64,000 bases of DNA from Verrucomicrobiia bacterium (GTDB taxonomy: Bacteria; Verrucomicrobiota; Verrucomicrobiia; Limisphaerales; DSYF01): contig DASTWL010000063.1 of assembly GCA_035765895.1 (NCBI GenBank), forward strand, positions 1-64,000. Reading direction: 5' to 3'. The notes beneath the pieces are model-generated. The model had not been told where the DNA came from. It ran no database searches and was given only the letters and a program-made list of their open reading frames with translations. Positions 46,115-53,560 of this stretch are shown here, piece by piece. A program made the position numbers and the translations under genes. Each line of letters opens with the position of its first letter. Within the stretch, counting starts at the first letter, position 1.

Positions 46115-47242
46115 GTGAATGCGGGAATTGCCGCCGACCGAACAAACAAAAAGCCATCAGCCGGCGAACAAGCACCGGGAATCTACCTGCAAGCTGAAGG
46201 AGAACGGGGGATCTACCACTACAAGGACTGCGAGGGGAGAATCACCTGCCATTACCATGGGTGTCCGTGGATCGCGGGGAAGCGAATCTGGCGATCGCTG
46301 GGATTTGCCTTCATGGCGCAGAGCAGCCTGAAGCTGGCACGCGAGGAATACAATCGCCGTCGCACCGAAGCCGGCGGTCAATCCAAACAACACGCCCTCT
46401 CAATGCGGGCTGGAGCCGAGAACAACAGTGAGACCAAAAAGGCCGCCGACCCTGGCGGGAAGTTGTCCGTGGCCGAAATCCTCACCCGTTGTCGTGATGC
46501 CGGCTTCCCGGACAAATACCTGACCACGGGCGCCGTCATTGATTTCGGCCCGAGCTCATGCCACGTTGCCGCCATGCAACTGCTCGAGGAATTGCGCGCC
46601 GAGCATGATCTGATTGACCAGATGCTGGATTCATTTCGGACCGCAGTGAGTCAATTCGTCGGCGCCCAAAGCGGCCCGCAGGACTTGGTTCGGTTCGTTC
46701 GCTTTTTTCGCGTGTATGCCGACCAATTCCACCATTCCCGGGAAGAGCAAGTGCTGTTTGCGACCCTGGCAAATCAACTCCATCTTCCCGGCGATCACGG
46801 CCCGATTGCCGTCCTGACCGATGATCACCGTCAATTCAAAGCCTGGCTGGATCAGATCGAGCAGTTGGTCGCGAAGCAACCGTTGCCGCCGACGGATCAA
46901 ATTCGACTCCGGACCACGACCGAACAATACATCGCGGCCATGCAGCACCATATTGACGCGGAAAACTCGGTCCTGTTTGTTGAAGGCGAGATCTGTCTGC
47001 AGGATGCCGGGATACCCGAACTTCCGTCCCGGAGCCTCACCGCCGACGAGCAGCAGGTTCGGCTCCTGGCGGAAGAACTTCTGCAACGCTACCCGCCCAC
47101 GCCAAACGTGGAGGTCATTCGCGGCGATGGTTGCGTCATGTGTCCGGTCTATCAAAAGACCTGCGACGGCTACGAACGTGAATGGTCCAAGGCCTCCCGG
47201 TGGGGTCATGCGGAAGACGACGATCCGTTTTCCGACGGGTGA
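46115..47242 (+). CDS. Hemerythrin HHE protein fused to a recombinase-like N terminus
   Basis: Open frame of 375 aa (GTG start). Residues about 20-150 look unlike hemerythrin. GIYHYKDCEGRITCHYHGC, KRIWRSLG and SSLKLAREEYNRRR resemble the arm-binding start of tyrosine recombinases, and LSVAEILTRCRDAGFPDKY their linker. Residues about 154-290 are a clear HHE domain with likely di-iron ligands: LRAEHD (His164), FHHSREE (His206/207, Glu210), DDH (His238), MQHHIDAEN (His278/279, Glu283). The tail has CVMCPVYQKTC (Cys340, 343, 350), which could bind metal. An internal ATG at 46574 could give a hemerythrin-only product. Di-iron hemerythrins bind O2 or NO, which suits the nsrR neighbour. Confidence 0.75.
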   Translation: MNAGIAADRTNKKPSAGEQAPGIYLQAEGERGIYHYKDCEGRITCHYHGCPWIAGKRIWRSLGFAFMAQSSLKLAREEYNRRRTEAGGQSKQHALSMRAGAENNSETKKAADPGGKLSVAEILTRCRDAGFPDKYLTTGAVIDFGPSSCHVAAMQLLEELRAEHDLIDQMLDSFRTAVSQFVGAQSGPQDLVRFVRFFRVYADQFHHSREEQVLFATLANQLHLPGDHGPIAVLTDDHRQFKAWLDQIEQLVAKQPLPPTDQIRLRTTTEQYIAAMQHHIDAENSVLFVEGEICLQDAGIPELPSRSLTADEQQVRLLAEELLQRYPPTPNVEVIRGDGCVMCPVYQKTCDGYEREWSKASRWGHAEDDDPFSDG

Positions 47243-47299
47243 CTCAATTTCCAAAAGCGTGGCGCCGCCAATGGCGAATCTCTCAACACCTAAGAAGCA

Positions 47300-47674
47300 T
47301 CACATCACGGAGTAGCGGCCCTTCCCGGGTGCGGTCTCCCCCAATAAAGAACCAATGACCTGAGCCGCGCAGCATGAGCACGGAGTGATGGGGTGGCGTG
47401 CGGCTTTCCGAGCAAAATTGCGGGTGCAGCGCGCAACACGCAACACGAGCACGGGACAACTCCGATTTTCCCCACCGAGCCTATCAATCAGCTCCGTGCG
47501 TGATTACGGGAAGTCGAGCCAGCGCGCTGCCAATTGCTGCTTGAGCGCCGGATAAAATTCCGGCAGTCCGGCCATCTGTGCACAGCCGGGACAGAAATAC
47601 GGCCCTTTGCCCGTGTCCATGAAACGGGGTTTCAGCAGATCCAACCGGCCCAGTTGCAGGGTCGCATCAAGATT
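47300..47674 (-). pseudogene. Decayed DUF3088-family gene downstream of nsrR
   Basis: The frame directly after the nsrR stop reads LDLLKPRFMDTGKGPYFCPG, then CAQMAGLPEFYPALKQQLAARWLDFP and a TAA at 47504-47506. Beyond that stop the same frame continues ELIDRLGGENRSCPVLVL before losing family character and ending at 47300. DUF3088 proteins read LFLLKPGF-D, then YCPHCA--EGLL--YP-L, D-R-VDFPRPR and later GE-NQS-PVLVL, so the match spans the stop. There is also no good start codon. This is therefore a pseudogene, originally a small protein with a CPxC motif, co-transcribed with nsrR. Confidence 0.7.
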
Positions 47675-48106
47675 TCAGAGTTGAAGCACGGCGCGCATTT
47701 TCGACGGCTGTTTGATCAGGTCCGCCAGAGTATAGCGATCCAGCACCGCGAAGAAGGCCGACGCGGCCTCATCCAGCACGCCCCGCAATTGGCAGGCTGG
47801 GAAGATTCGGCACTGAGAACCGGGTTTGTCCGTGCAATCTATGACGGCCTCGCTTTCCTCGCCCAAGCGGACGATGTCGCCGACTCGAATCTTCTCGGGG
47901 GCGCGGCCGAGAGTGAATCCACCTCCCGCTCCGCGCTGCGTTTGCAGATAACCGCTGCACCCCAAGTCGTGGACCACCTTGACCAGATGATGACGTGAAA
48001 TGCCGAACGTCTCAGCCACCTGGTCGACGGTGACTCGCTGGGGCCCGCGCAGGGCCGCCTGCATGAGCACACGGAACGCGTAATCGGAATAAGCGCTCAA
48101 TCGCAT
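47675..48106 (-). CDS. nsrR: NsrR-type Rrf2-family nitric-oxide-sensing repressor
   Basis: DNA-binding Fe-S regulator (143 aa) starting at the ATG at 48104-48106. The N-terminal winged helix reads MRLSAYSDYAFRVLMQAALR, then VDQVAETFGISRHHLVKVVH, GYLQTQRGAGGGFTLGR. The cluster ligands are Cys91, Cys99 and Cys105 (DCTDKPGSQCRIFPACQLRG), and the tail is FFAVLDRYTLADL, as in Escherichia coli NsrR. The first spacing (C-x7-C) is three residues longer than in the E. coli protein. NsrR represses genes until NO nitrosylates its cluster. It diverges from the pdh operon, with an NsrR box in the shared gap. A TTG 12 codons upstream is rejected because it lacks family similarity. Confidence 0.9.
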   Translation of the reverse strand: MRLSAYSDYAFRVLMQAALRGPQRVTVDQVAETFGISRHHLVKVVHDLGCSGYLQTQRGAGGGFTLGRAPEKIRVGDIVRLGEESEAVIDCTDKPGSQCRIFPACQLRGVLDEAASAFFAVLDRYTLADLIKQPSKMRAVLQL

Positions 48107-48146
48107 CGAAACCAAGATGCAGCGGAGATTGCAAGGACACAAGCTA

Positions 48147-48169
48147 AAAATGTATTTGAAATACAGCTT
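48147..48169. promoter_or_regulatory. NsrR operator between nsrR and pdhA
   Basis: The perfect palindrome TGTATTTGAAATACA (48151-48165) sits inside a 23-base site that fits the NsrR consensus GATGYATTTNAAATRCATC with arms AAAA...GCTT. About 20 of 23 positions agree with the extended consensus. It lies 41 bases upstream of the nsrR start and 42 upstream of the pdhA start, so NsrR would control both directions. Confidence 0.82.
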
Positions 48170-48184
48170 TAACTCGCCTACGTT
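48156..48184 (+). promoter_or_regulatory. Predicted promoter of the pdh-nirK-ndh operon
   Basis: The right half of the NsrR box contains TTGAAA (48156-48161). A 17-base spacer leads to TACGTT (48179-48184). The -35 box is thus inside the operator, so NsrR binding would block RNA polymerase. The -10 match is weak (3 of 6). Confidence 0.55.
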
Positions 48185-48210
48185 TGGAGGGCGTTCTTTG
48201 GTGCACTGTT

Positions 48211-49287
48211 ATGGAAACAACTTTGGAGATCATTCCATCCGCCGCTGCGGAAATAAATCATACCTTGGAGGTGCAGGAGAAGATTCAGTTTCTGCGCCAG
48301 ATGCTCCGTATTCGGCGGTTTGAGCAGGCGGCGCTCAAACAATACCAGACCAGCGGCCAGATCGGCGGCTTTTTGCATCTTTGCATCGGCCAGGAATCCG
48401 TCGCCGTCGGCACGATGTCGCTGTGCGGCGACGACGACCATATCATCACCGGCTACCGCAACCACGGTCACGCCCTGGCGGCCGGCATGAGCATGAATGA
48501 ATGCATGGCGGAGTTGTTCGGCAAGGCCACGGGTTGTTCCAAAGGGAAGGGGGGTTCGATGCACTTCTTCGCTCCGGACAAGAATTTCTGGGGCGGACAC
48601 GGCATTGTCGCCGGGCAGACCCCGCTCGGCCTCGGATTGGCCTTCGCGCTGAAATACAAAGGCATCAAGGGCTGCTGCCTTTGCTACCTCGGTGACGGCG
48701 CGGTCAATCAGGGCGTTTATCAAGCCTCGCTCAATCTCGCCTCGCTGTGGAGTCTGCCGGTGGTTTACATCATCGAAAACAACCAATATTCGATGGGCAC
48801 GAGTCAGGAACGTTCCTCCGCCTGCCGGGATTGCCTGGCGGCACGGGCCGAGGCTTACGACATCGAGTGGGATCGGTTTAACGGCGAGGACATTTACGAA
48901 GTGCGTGCCAAAACATTGCCCGCGATTCTGCGCGCGCGAGAGGAATCGCGGCCCACGGTTCTGGAAATCGCCACCTACCGTTACTATGGTCACTCGGTTT
49001 CCGACGCCAACGCCAAGAAATACCGCAGTCCGGAGGAAATTGAAAAATATCGCAAGCTGCACGACCCGATTCAGCTTTGGCAAAAGCGATTGTTGGACGA
49101 AGGCGTTTTGACCGAAGAACAGGCAGCCGAGTTGGATGCGGTGGCCATGGCCGAGGCCGCCGAGTCGGTGCGCTTTGCCCAGGAGAGTCCGTTGCCGGAG
49201 AAACCCGACATTTTCGCGGACGTTTACTGCGAAGTGGATCGGCAGACGGCCGCCGGCCGGACCGGAAAATTTTTCTTCAATGATTGA
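48211..49287 (+). CDS. pdhA: Pyruvate dehydrogenase E1 component, alpha subunit
   Basis: Thiamine-diphosphate-dependent decarboxylase subunit (358 aa) of a mitochondrial/alphaproteobacterial-type pyruvate dehydrogenase. Motifs: GGFLHLCIGQESVAVGTMSL, DHIITGYRNHGHALAAGM, GKATGCSKGKGGSMHFF, the ThDP motif YLGDGAVNQGVYQASLNLAS ending in ENNQYSMGTS, and the phospho-loop-like YRYYGHSVSDANAKKYRS. The ATG at 48211 is preferred over a TTG 9 codons upstream. It is the first gene of the operon. Acetoin dehydrogenase is the main alternative, but the GGFLHL/YRYYGHS details favour PDH. Confidence 0.93.
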   Translation: METTLEIIPSAAAEINHTLEVQEKIQFLRQMLRIRRFEQAALKQYQTSGQIGGFLHLCIGQESVAVGTMSLCGDDDHIITGYRNHGHALAAGMSMNECMAELFGKATGCSKGKGGSMHFFAPDKNFWGGHGIVAGQTPLGLGLAFALKYKGIKGCCLCYLGDGAVNQGVYQASLNLASLWSLPVVYIIENNQYSMGTSQERSSACRDCLAARAEAYDIEWDRFNGEDIYEVRAKTLPAILRAREESRPTVLEIATYRYYGHSVSDANAKKYRSPEEIEKYRKLHDPIQLWQKRLLDEGVLTEEQAAELDAVAMAEAAESVRFAQESPLPEKPDIFADVYCEVDRQTAAGRTGKFFFND

Positions 49288-49299
49288 CCGCGAATTTCC

Positions 49300-50274
49300 A
49301 TGCCTGTCATCACTTATCGCAAAGCCTTGAACGACGCGCTGGCGGAGGAACTCGCGCGGGACGAAAACGTTTTCATCATCGGCGAGGAGGTCGCGCACTA
49401 CAACGGCGCTTACAAGGTGACCGAAGGCTTGTGGCAACGGTTTGGCGACAAACGCGTGCTGGACACACCAATCACCGAAGCGGCGTTCATCGGCCTGAGT
49501 GCCGGCGCTTCGATGCTGGGGCTGCGCCCGGTCGTTGAATTGATGTTTTGGAGTTTTGCCTATGTGGCTTACGACCAGATCGTCAACAACGCCGGCTGCA
49601 TCCGCTACATGTCCGGCGGCCAGATCAATCTGCCACTGGTCATTCGCGGCCCGGCCAACGGCGGCACCAACGTCGGCGCCACGCACTCGCACACGCCAGA
49701 AAGCATCCTGGCGAACAACCCCGGCGTGAAGGTCGTTTGCCCCGCCACGGCCTACGACGCAAAAGGGCTGATGAAAACCGCCATCCGCGACAACGATCCC
49801 GTCTTTGTAATGGAGAACACCCTGCTCTACGGCGAGACGTGGGAAGTGCCGGATGAGGAATACTTGATTCCGCTCGGCGTCGCCGACGTGAAACGCGAAG
49901 GCGCGGATGTCTCGCTCATCGCGCATGGACGCGCGGTCATCACGAGTTTGCAGGCGGCGGAAATTCTGGCGCACGAACACAACATCCACGCCGAGGTCGT
50001 GGATTTGCGCTCCATCCGCCCGCTGGATGAAGAAACTCTCCTGCGCTCCGTGCGCAAAACCCATCGTGCCGTGCTGGTGGACGAGAACAAACCCTTTTGT
50101 GCCGTGAGCGCCCAAATCGCCGCGACCATACAGGAAAAAGCGTTCGACGATCTGGACGCGCCGGTCCTGCGCGTTTGCACGCTGGACGCGCCGGCCATTT
50201 ACAGTCCGCCGCTCGAAAAACTTCAACTGCCCACGCCCGAGCGCGTCGTGGAAAAAGTTTTAAGCATTGCCTGA
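49300..50274 (+). CDS. pdhB: Pyruvate dehydrogenase E1 component, beta subunit
   Basis: Partner E1 subunit (324 aa) that forms the alpha2beta2 thiamine enzyme. It begins VITYRKALNDALAEELARDE and has IIGEEVAHYNGAYKVTEGL, DTPITEAAFIGLSAGASMLG, FWSFAYVAYDQIVNNAGCIRY and the C-terminal transketolase domain (DVSLIAHGRAVITSLQAAE, EVVDLRSIRPLDEETLLRSV). Length and motifs match PDH beta. It starts 12 bases after pdhA. Confidence 0.94.
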   Translation: MPVITYRKALNDALAEELARDENVFIIGEEVAHYNGAYKVTEGLWQRFGDKRVLDTPITEAAFIGLSAGASMLGLRPVVELMFWSFAYVAYDQIVNNAGCIRYMSGGQINLPLVIRGPANGGTNVGATHSHTPESILANNPGVKVVCPATAYDAKGLMKTAIRDNDPVFVMENTLLYGETWEVPDEEYLIPLGVADVKREGADVSLIAHGRAVITSLQAAEILAHEHNIHAEVVDLRSIRPLDEETLLRSVRKTHRAVLVDENKPFCAVSAQIAATIQEKAFDDLDAPVLRVCTLDAPAIYSPPLEKLQLPTPERVVEKVLSIA

Positions 50275-50281
50275 TGCCGTT

Positions 50282-51520
50282 ATGCCCTACATTGAAATGC
50301 CCAAACTGAGCGACACGATGACCGAAGGCACCGTGGTCAAGTGGCGCAAGGCCGTCGGCGAGCCGGTTGACGTTGGCGACGTCATTGCCGAAATCGAAAC
50401 TGACAAGGCGGTGATGGAACTGGAAGCTTTTGATGGCGGAACGCTCCAGGAAATCTATGTCAGTGAAGGTGGCAAGGCACGGATCGGCGAAAAACTGGCG
50501 TTGCTGCTGGCGGCGGGGGAAGACGCGCCGCAAAAGGACGGCCAGGCTGCCAAAACGCAACAAGTCAATCCGCTGGCCGGGAGTCCGAGCCGGACATCTC
50601 CGGCTCCAGCCAAAGCGGAGAAAGCCGCCGCACCCGTTTCGCGCGGCCGCGTGAAAGCCTCGCCATTGGCGAAGAAAATTGCGGGCGCAAAACGCGTGGA
50701 CCTGGCTTTGATTCAAGGTTCCGGCCCAGGAGGACGCATCGTTGCCCGCGACGTCGAGTCGGCTCCCGTTACACCGGCGGCGATCCCAACAGCGGCGGCC
50801 GCAATTCCCGTCTTGCCGCCCGGCCCCGGCGACCGGCGCATACCGCTTACCGGAATGCGCAAAATCATTGCCGAGCGGTTGCTCGCCAGCAAAACGCAAA
50901 TTCCGCATTTCTACCTGAACATTGAAGTGGACGCGGGTGAACTCGTCCGGCTGCGAACACAGTTGAACGAGCACTTGGAAAAGTCCGGTCAGGGCAAACT
51001 GACGTTCAATGATTTCATTTTGAAAGCCGTGGTCGCTGCCGCCACGAAGGTTCCGCGTGTCAATGCATCCTTCGCTGGCGACGCTGTTATTGAATACACC
51101 GACATTCACCCTTCGGTGGCGGTGGCCGTTGAGGATGGTTTGGTGACGCCGGTCATTCGGCAAGCGCAGAAGAAGTCGCTGCGCGAAATCAGCGAAGCGG
51201 TGAAAGACCTGGCCACGCGCGCCCGCAGCAAGAAAATCAAGCCGGAGGAATATCAGGGTGGCACGCTCACCGTGTCGAATCTGGGCAGCCACGGTATTGA
51301 TAGCTTTTCGGCGGTCATCAATCCGCCGCAGGCCGTCATCCTTTCGATTGGCGCCATCGTGAAAAAGCCGGTGCTCAACGCACAGGACCAGATCGTTCCG
51401 GGCCATCGCCTCGCCATCGGTTTGAGCGCAGATCATCGTGTGGTGGATGGCGCCACCGGCGCGCAGTATCTCGCGGAACTGCGCGGGCTGCTCGAGAATC
51501 CAGCCGCGTTGTTGCTTTAA
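50282..51520 (+). CDS. pdhC: Dihydrolipoamide acetyltransferase (PDH E2)
   Basis: Core acyltransferase of the complex (412 aa from the ATG at 50282). Residues 1-80 are one lipoyl domain (MPYIEMPKLSDTMTEGTVVK; lipoylation Lys42 in ETDKAVMELE). A Pro/Ala linker leads to the E3-binding domain (about 122-160, VKASPLAKKIAGAKRVDLAL, GPGGRIVARDV). The catalytic domain (about 185-412) has TGMRKIIAERLLASKTQIPHFY, IHPSVAVAVEDGLVTPVIR and the active-site box SADHRVVDGATGAQYLAEL (His near 385). All parts are intact. It follows pdhB by 7 bases. Confidence 0.94.
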   Translation: MPYIEMPKLSDTMTEGTVVKWRKAVGEPVDVGDVIAEIETDKAVMELEAFDGGTLQEIYVSEGGKARIGEKLALLLAAGEDAPQKDGQAAKTQQVNPLAGSPSRTSPAPAKAEKAAAPVSRGRVKASPLAKKIAGAKRVDLALIQGSGPGGRIVARDVESAPVTPAAIPTAAAAIPVLPPGPGDRRIPLTGMRKIIAERLLASKTQIPHFYLNIEVDAGELVRLRTQLNEHLEKSGQGKLTFNDFILKAVVAAATKVPRVNASFAGDAVIEYTDIHPSVAVAVEDGLVTPVIRQAQKKSLREISEAVKDLATRARSKKIKPEEYQGGTLTVSNLGSHGIDSFSAVINPPQAVILSIGAIVKKPVLNAQDQIVPGHRLAIGLSADHRVVDGATGAQYLAELRGLLENPAALLL

Positions 51521-51530
51521 TTGAATGCTT

Positions 51531-52907
51531 ATGAATTACGATCTGATTGTCATTGGCGGCGGTCCCGCCGGCTATGTCGGCGCCATTCGCGCCGCGCAAG
51601 TGGGCAAACGCGTCGCCTGTGTCGAAAAAGAGCGAGCCGGCGGCACCTGCCTCAACTGGGGCTGCATCCCCACCAAATCGCTGCTGCGCAACGCCGAACT
51701 GTTTCACCTGATGAAGCAGCGCGGTGGCGAGTTCGGTTTCAGCTTCGACAACCTCCGTCACGACTGGAGCAAAATCATCAAACGCTCGCGCGACGTCGCC
51801 GACAAAAACGCCGCCGGCATCGAGCATTTGTTCAAGAAAAACAAGGTGGACTATGTTCGCGGCGAAGCGTCGCTCACCGACGCCGGTGCGGTGACGGTAA
51901 AAAGCGCCGATGGGAAAACCCAGAAACTCGAAGCCGCGAAAATTCTGATCGCCACCGGCGTCGTGTCGCGGCCGCTGTCCGATTTTCCGTTCAACGGCAA
52001 AACGGTCATCAGCAGCCGCGAAGCGATGGTTTTGGCAAAGCAACCCAAAGACATCATTATCATCGGCGCCGGCGCGATCGGTGTTGAGTTCGCCTATTTC
52101 TTCAACGCCTTCGGCACGAAGGTCACGCTCGTAGAGATGCTGCCGGATCTTCTGCCGCTTGAAGACGCCGAAGTTTCGCAAGCGCTGGAAAAGACCTTCG
52201 TTAAACAGGGTATCAACGTTCTGGCAGCCACCAAAGTCGTCAAAGCCGAAGCCACCGGCCAGGGCGTGAGGATCACCGTCGAAGGGAAAAAATCTGAAAC
52301 GCTGGAGGCTGAAGTCTGCTTGGTGGCCATCGGTGTGCAGCCGTTGCTGCCGGCCGGCCTGTCGCTCCAACTCACGCCGCGCGGTTTCATCCAGACAACG
52401 GATCGTTATCAAACGAGTGTTCCGGAAGTCTTCGCCGCCGGAGACATCATCGGGCCGCCCTTGCTCGCGCATGTCGCCAGTTATGAAGCGATTCAGGCCG
52501 TCGAGGGGATGTTCACCCATCACCTCCCGAAGCGAATCAGCTTTTTTCCCAGTTGCACCTATTGCCAGCCGCAAGTAGCGAGTGTCGGTTTGACCGAGCG
52601 CGCGGCACGGGAACAGGGATTGAAATACCGGGTTGGGAAATTCCCCTTCAGCGCCAGCGGCAAAGCCCGCGCCGTGGGCGAAGTGGATGGTTTTGTGAAA
52701 CTACTTTTTGGCGAGCCTTATGGCGAACTGCTCGGCGCACACATCATCGGCGCGGAAGCGACGGAGATGATCGCCGAACTGGGCCTGGCGCTCACGCTCG
52801 AAGCGACCCATGAGGAAATTGTGGCCAGCATTCATGCCCATCCGACCTTGAGCGAAGCCGTCCACGAAGCCACCGGTCAGGCTTATGGGGCCGCGATCCA
52901 CCTTTAG
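51531..52907 (+). CDS. lpdA: Dihydrolipoamide dehydrogenase (E3)
   Basis: FAD disulfide reductase (458 aa) that reoxidises lipoamide with NAD+. FAD motif: YDLIVIGGGPAGYVGAIRAAQ. The redox pair is Cys40/Cys45 in GGTCLNWGCIPTKS; most homologues have CLNVGC or CLNRGC. The NAD motif is IIIGAGAIGVEFAYFFNAFG, the second FAD motif region VFAAGDIIGPPLLAHVASYE, and the catalytic His-Glu is in the C-terminal IHAHPTLSEAVHEAT. The start at 51531 (MNYDL) gives the usual N terminus. A further ATG lies 6 bases upstream. It follows pdhC by 10 bases. Confidence 0.95.
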   Translation: MNYDLIVIGGGPAGYVGAIRAAQVGKRVACVEKERAGGTCLNWGCIPTKSLLRNAELFHLMKQRGGEFGFSFDNLRHDWSKIIKRSRDVADKNAAGIEHLFKKNKVDYVRGEASLTDAGAVTVKSADGKTQKLEAAKILIATGVVSRPLSDFPFNGKTVISSREAMVLAKQPKDIIIIGAGAIGVEFAYFFNAFGTKVTLVEMLPDLLPLEDAEVSQALEKTFVKQGINVLAATKVVKAEATGQGVRITVEGKKSETLEAEVCLVAIGVQPLLPAGLSLQLTPRGFIQTTDRYQTSVPEVFAAGDIIGPPLLAHVASYEAIQAVEGMFTHHLPKRISFFPSCTYCQPQVASVGLTERAAREQGLKYRVGKFPFSASGKARAVGEVDGFVKLLFGEPYGELLGAHIIGAEATEMIAELGLALTLEATHEEIVASIHAHPTLSEAVHEATGQAYGAAIHL

Positions 52908-52925
52908 CCGATGTGAGAATTTGGC

Positions 52926-53159
52926 ATGAAGGAAGAAATGAAACCCGTTCAGGAATCGAAGCCAGCGTCAACGTTCGACGACGGCGTCGCGTGCGATGTT
53001 TGCGGAAGGTTCGGCGCTTATCGCTTTGGCGAGCGCTTGCTTTGCCAGGAATGTTACACGGGCAGCGGTTCTTGCTGCCCGGAGTTCGGCAAAGATGATT
53101 TGTGGACATTCCTGGAAGAAGGTCCGAAGGCATCGAGCCGATCCCTCGAGTCCCAATGA
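52926..53159 (+). CDS. Small Cys-rich zinc-ribbon-like protein
   Basis: Protein of 77 aa between lpdA (18 bases) and the ferredoxin gene (27 bases), so it belongs to the operon. It has CDVCGRFGAYRFGERLLCQECY, i.e. CxxC (Cys23, 26) and CxxC (Cys40, 43), followed by a CC pair (Cys50, 51) and an acidic tail (FGKDDLWTFLEEG). This pattern fits a zinc ribbon or an Fe-S binding knuckle. I do not recognise the family. A role as metal donor or assembly factor for the neighbouring redox enzymes is only conjecture. Confidence 0.75.
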   Translation: MKEEMKPVQESKPASTFDDGVACDVCGRFGAYRFGERLLCQECYTGSGSCCPEFGKDDLWTFLEEGPKASSRSLESQ

Positions 53160-53186
53160 AACACATAAAGAGAAAGGCAAAACATC

Positions 53187-53537
53187 ATGGCCGACAAGAA
53201 TAGCCGATTGCCACAGAATGTTCCTGGCGCCTGGTATGTGGACTCCACCTGCATTGATTGCGATCTATGCCGGGAAACCGCATCCAGCGTTTTTCGGCGC
53301 GACGAAGATAATGGCAACAGCATCGTGTTCCACCAACCCGAGACCGTGGAGGAACTGCGCCAGGCAGAGGAAGCGATGGCCGGCTGCCCGGTCGAGGCAA
53401 TCGGCAATGATGCCTCCTCGCCCTCTGCGCCAACCGAGACAGCAGATTCCGAATCACCCGGGCCGGCGGTCGTCGTTCCGTCGGTTTGCGCTCCTGATCA
53501 AGCCAGCGCTAAAAAACAGGTTGTGCCTGATCGTTGA
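53187..53537 (+). CDS. Ferredoxin, single [4Fe-4S] cluster type
   Basis: Soluble electron carrier of 116 aa. Cluster ligands are CIDCDLC (Cys22, 25, 28) and the distant CP (Cys67 in MAGCPVEAIG), the pattern of small one-cluster ferredoxins. Residues 76-116 form a Ser/Pro/Ala-rich tail with a lone Cys, not usual for the family. It lies just upstream of nirK, so it may feed electrons to nitrite or NO metabolism or take them from the dehydrogenases. Direct partner unknown. Confidence 0.9.
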   Translation: MADKNSRLPQNVPGAWYVDSTCIDCDLCRETASSVFRRDEDNGNSIVFHQPETVEELRQAEEAMAGCPVEAIGNDASSPSAPTETADSESPGPAVVVPSVCAPDQASAKKQVVPDR

Positions 53538-53560
53538 CATTTCCTGAACGAAGTGGATTT

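Noticed and set aside
47534-47998. Plus-strand 154-codon open frame
   Set aside because: Antisense to nsrR and the DUF3088 remnant, which explain the sequence better.
48178-50226. Minus-strand open frame of 682 codons
   Set aside because: Antisense to pdhA and pdhB. Composition of a shadow.
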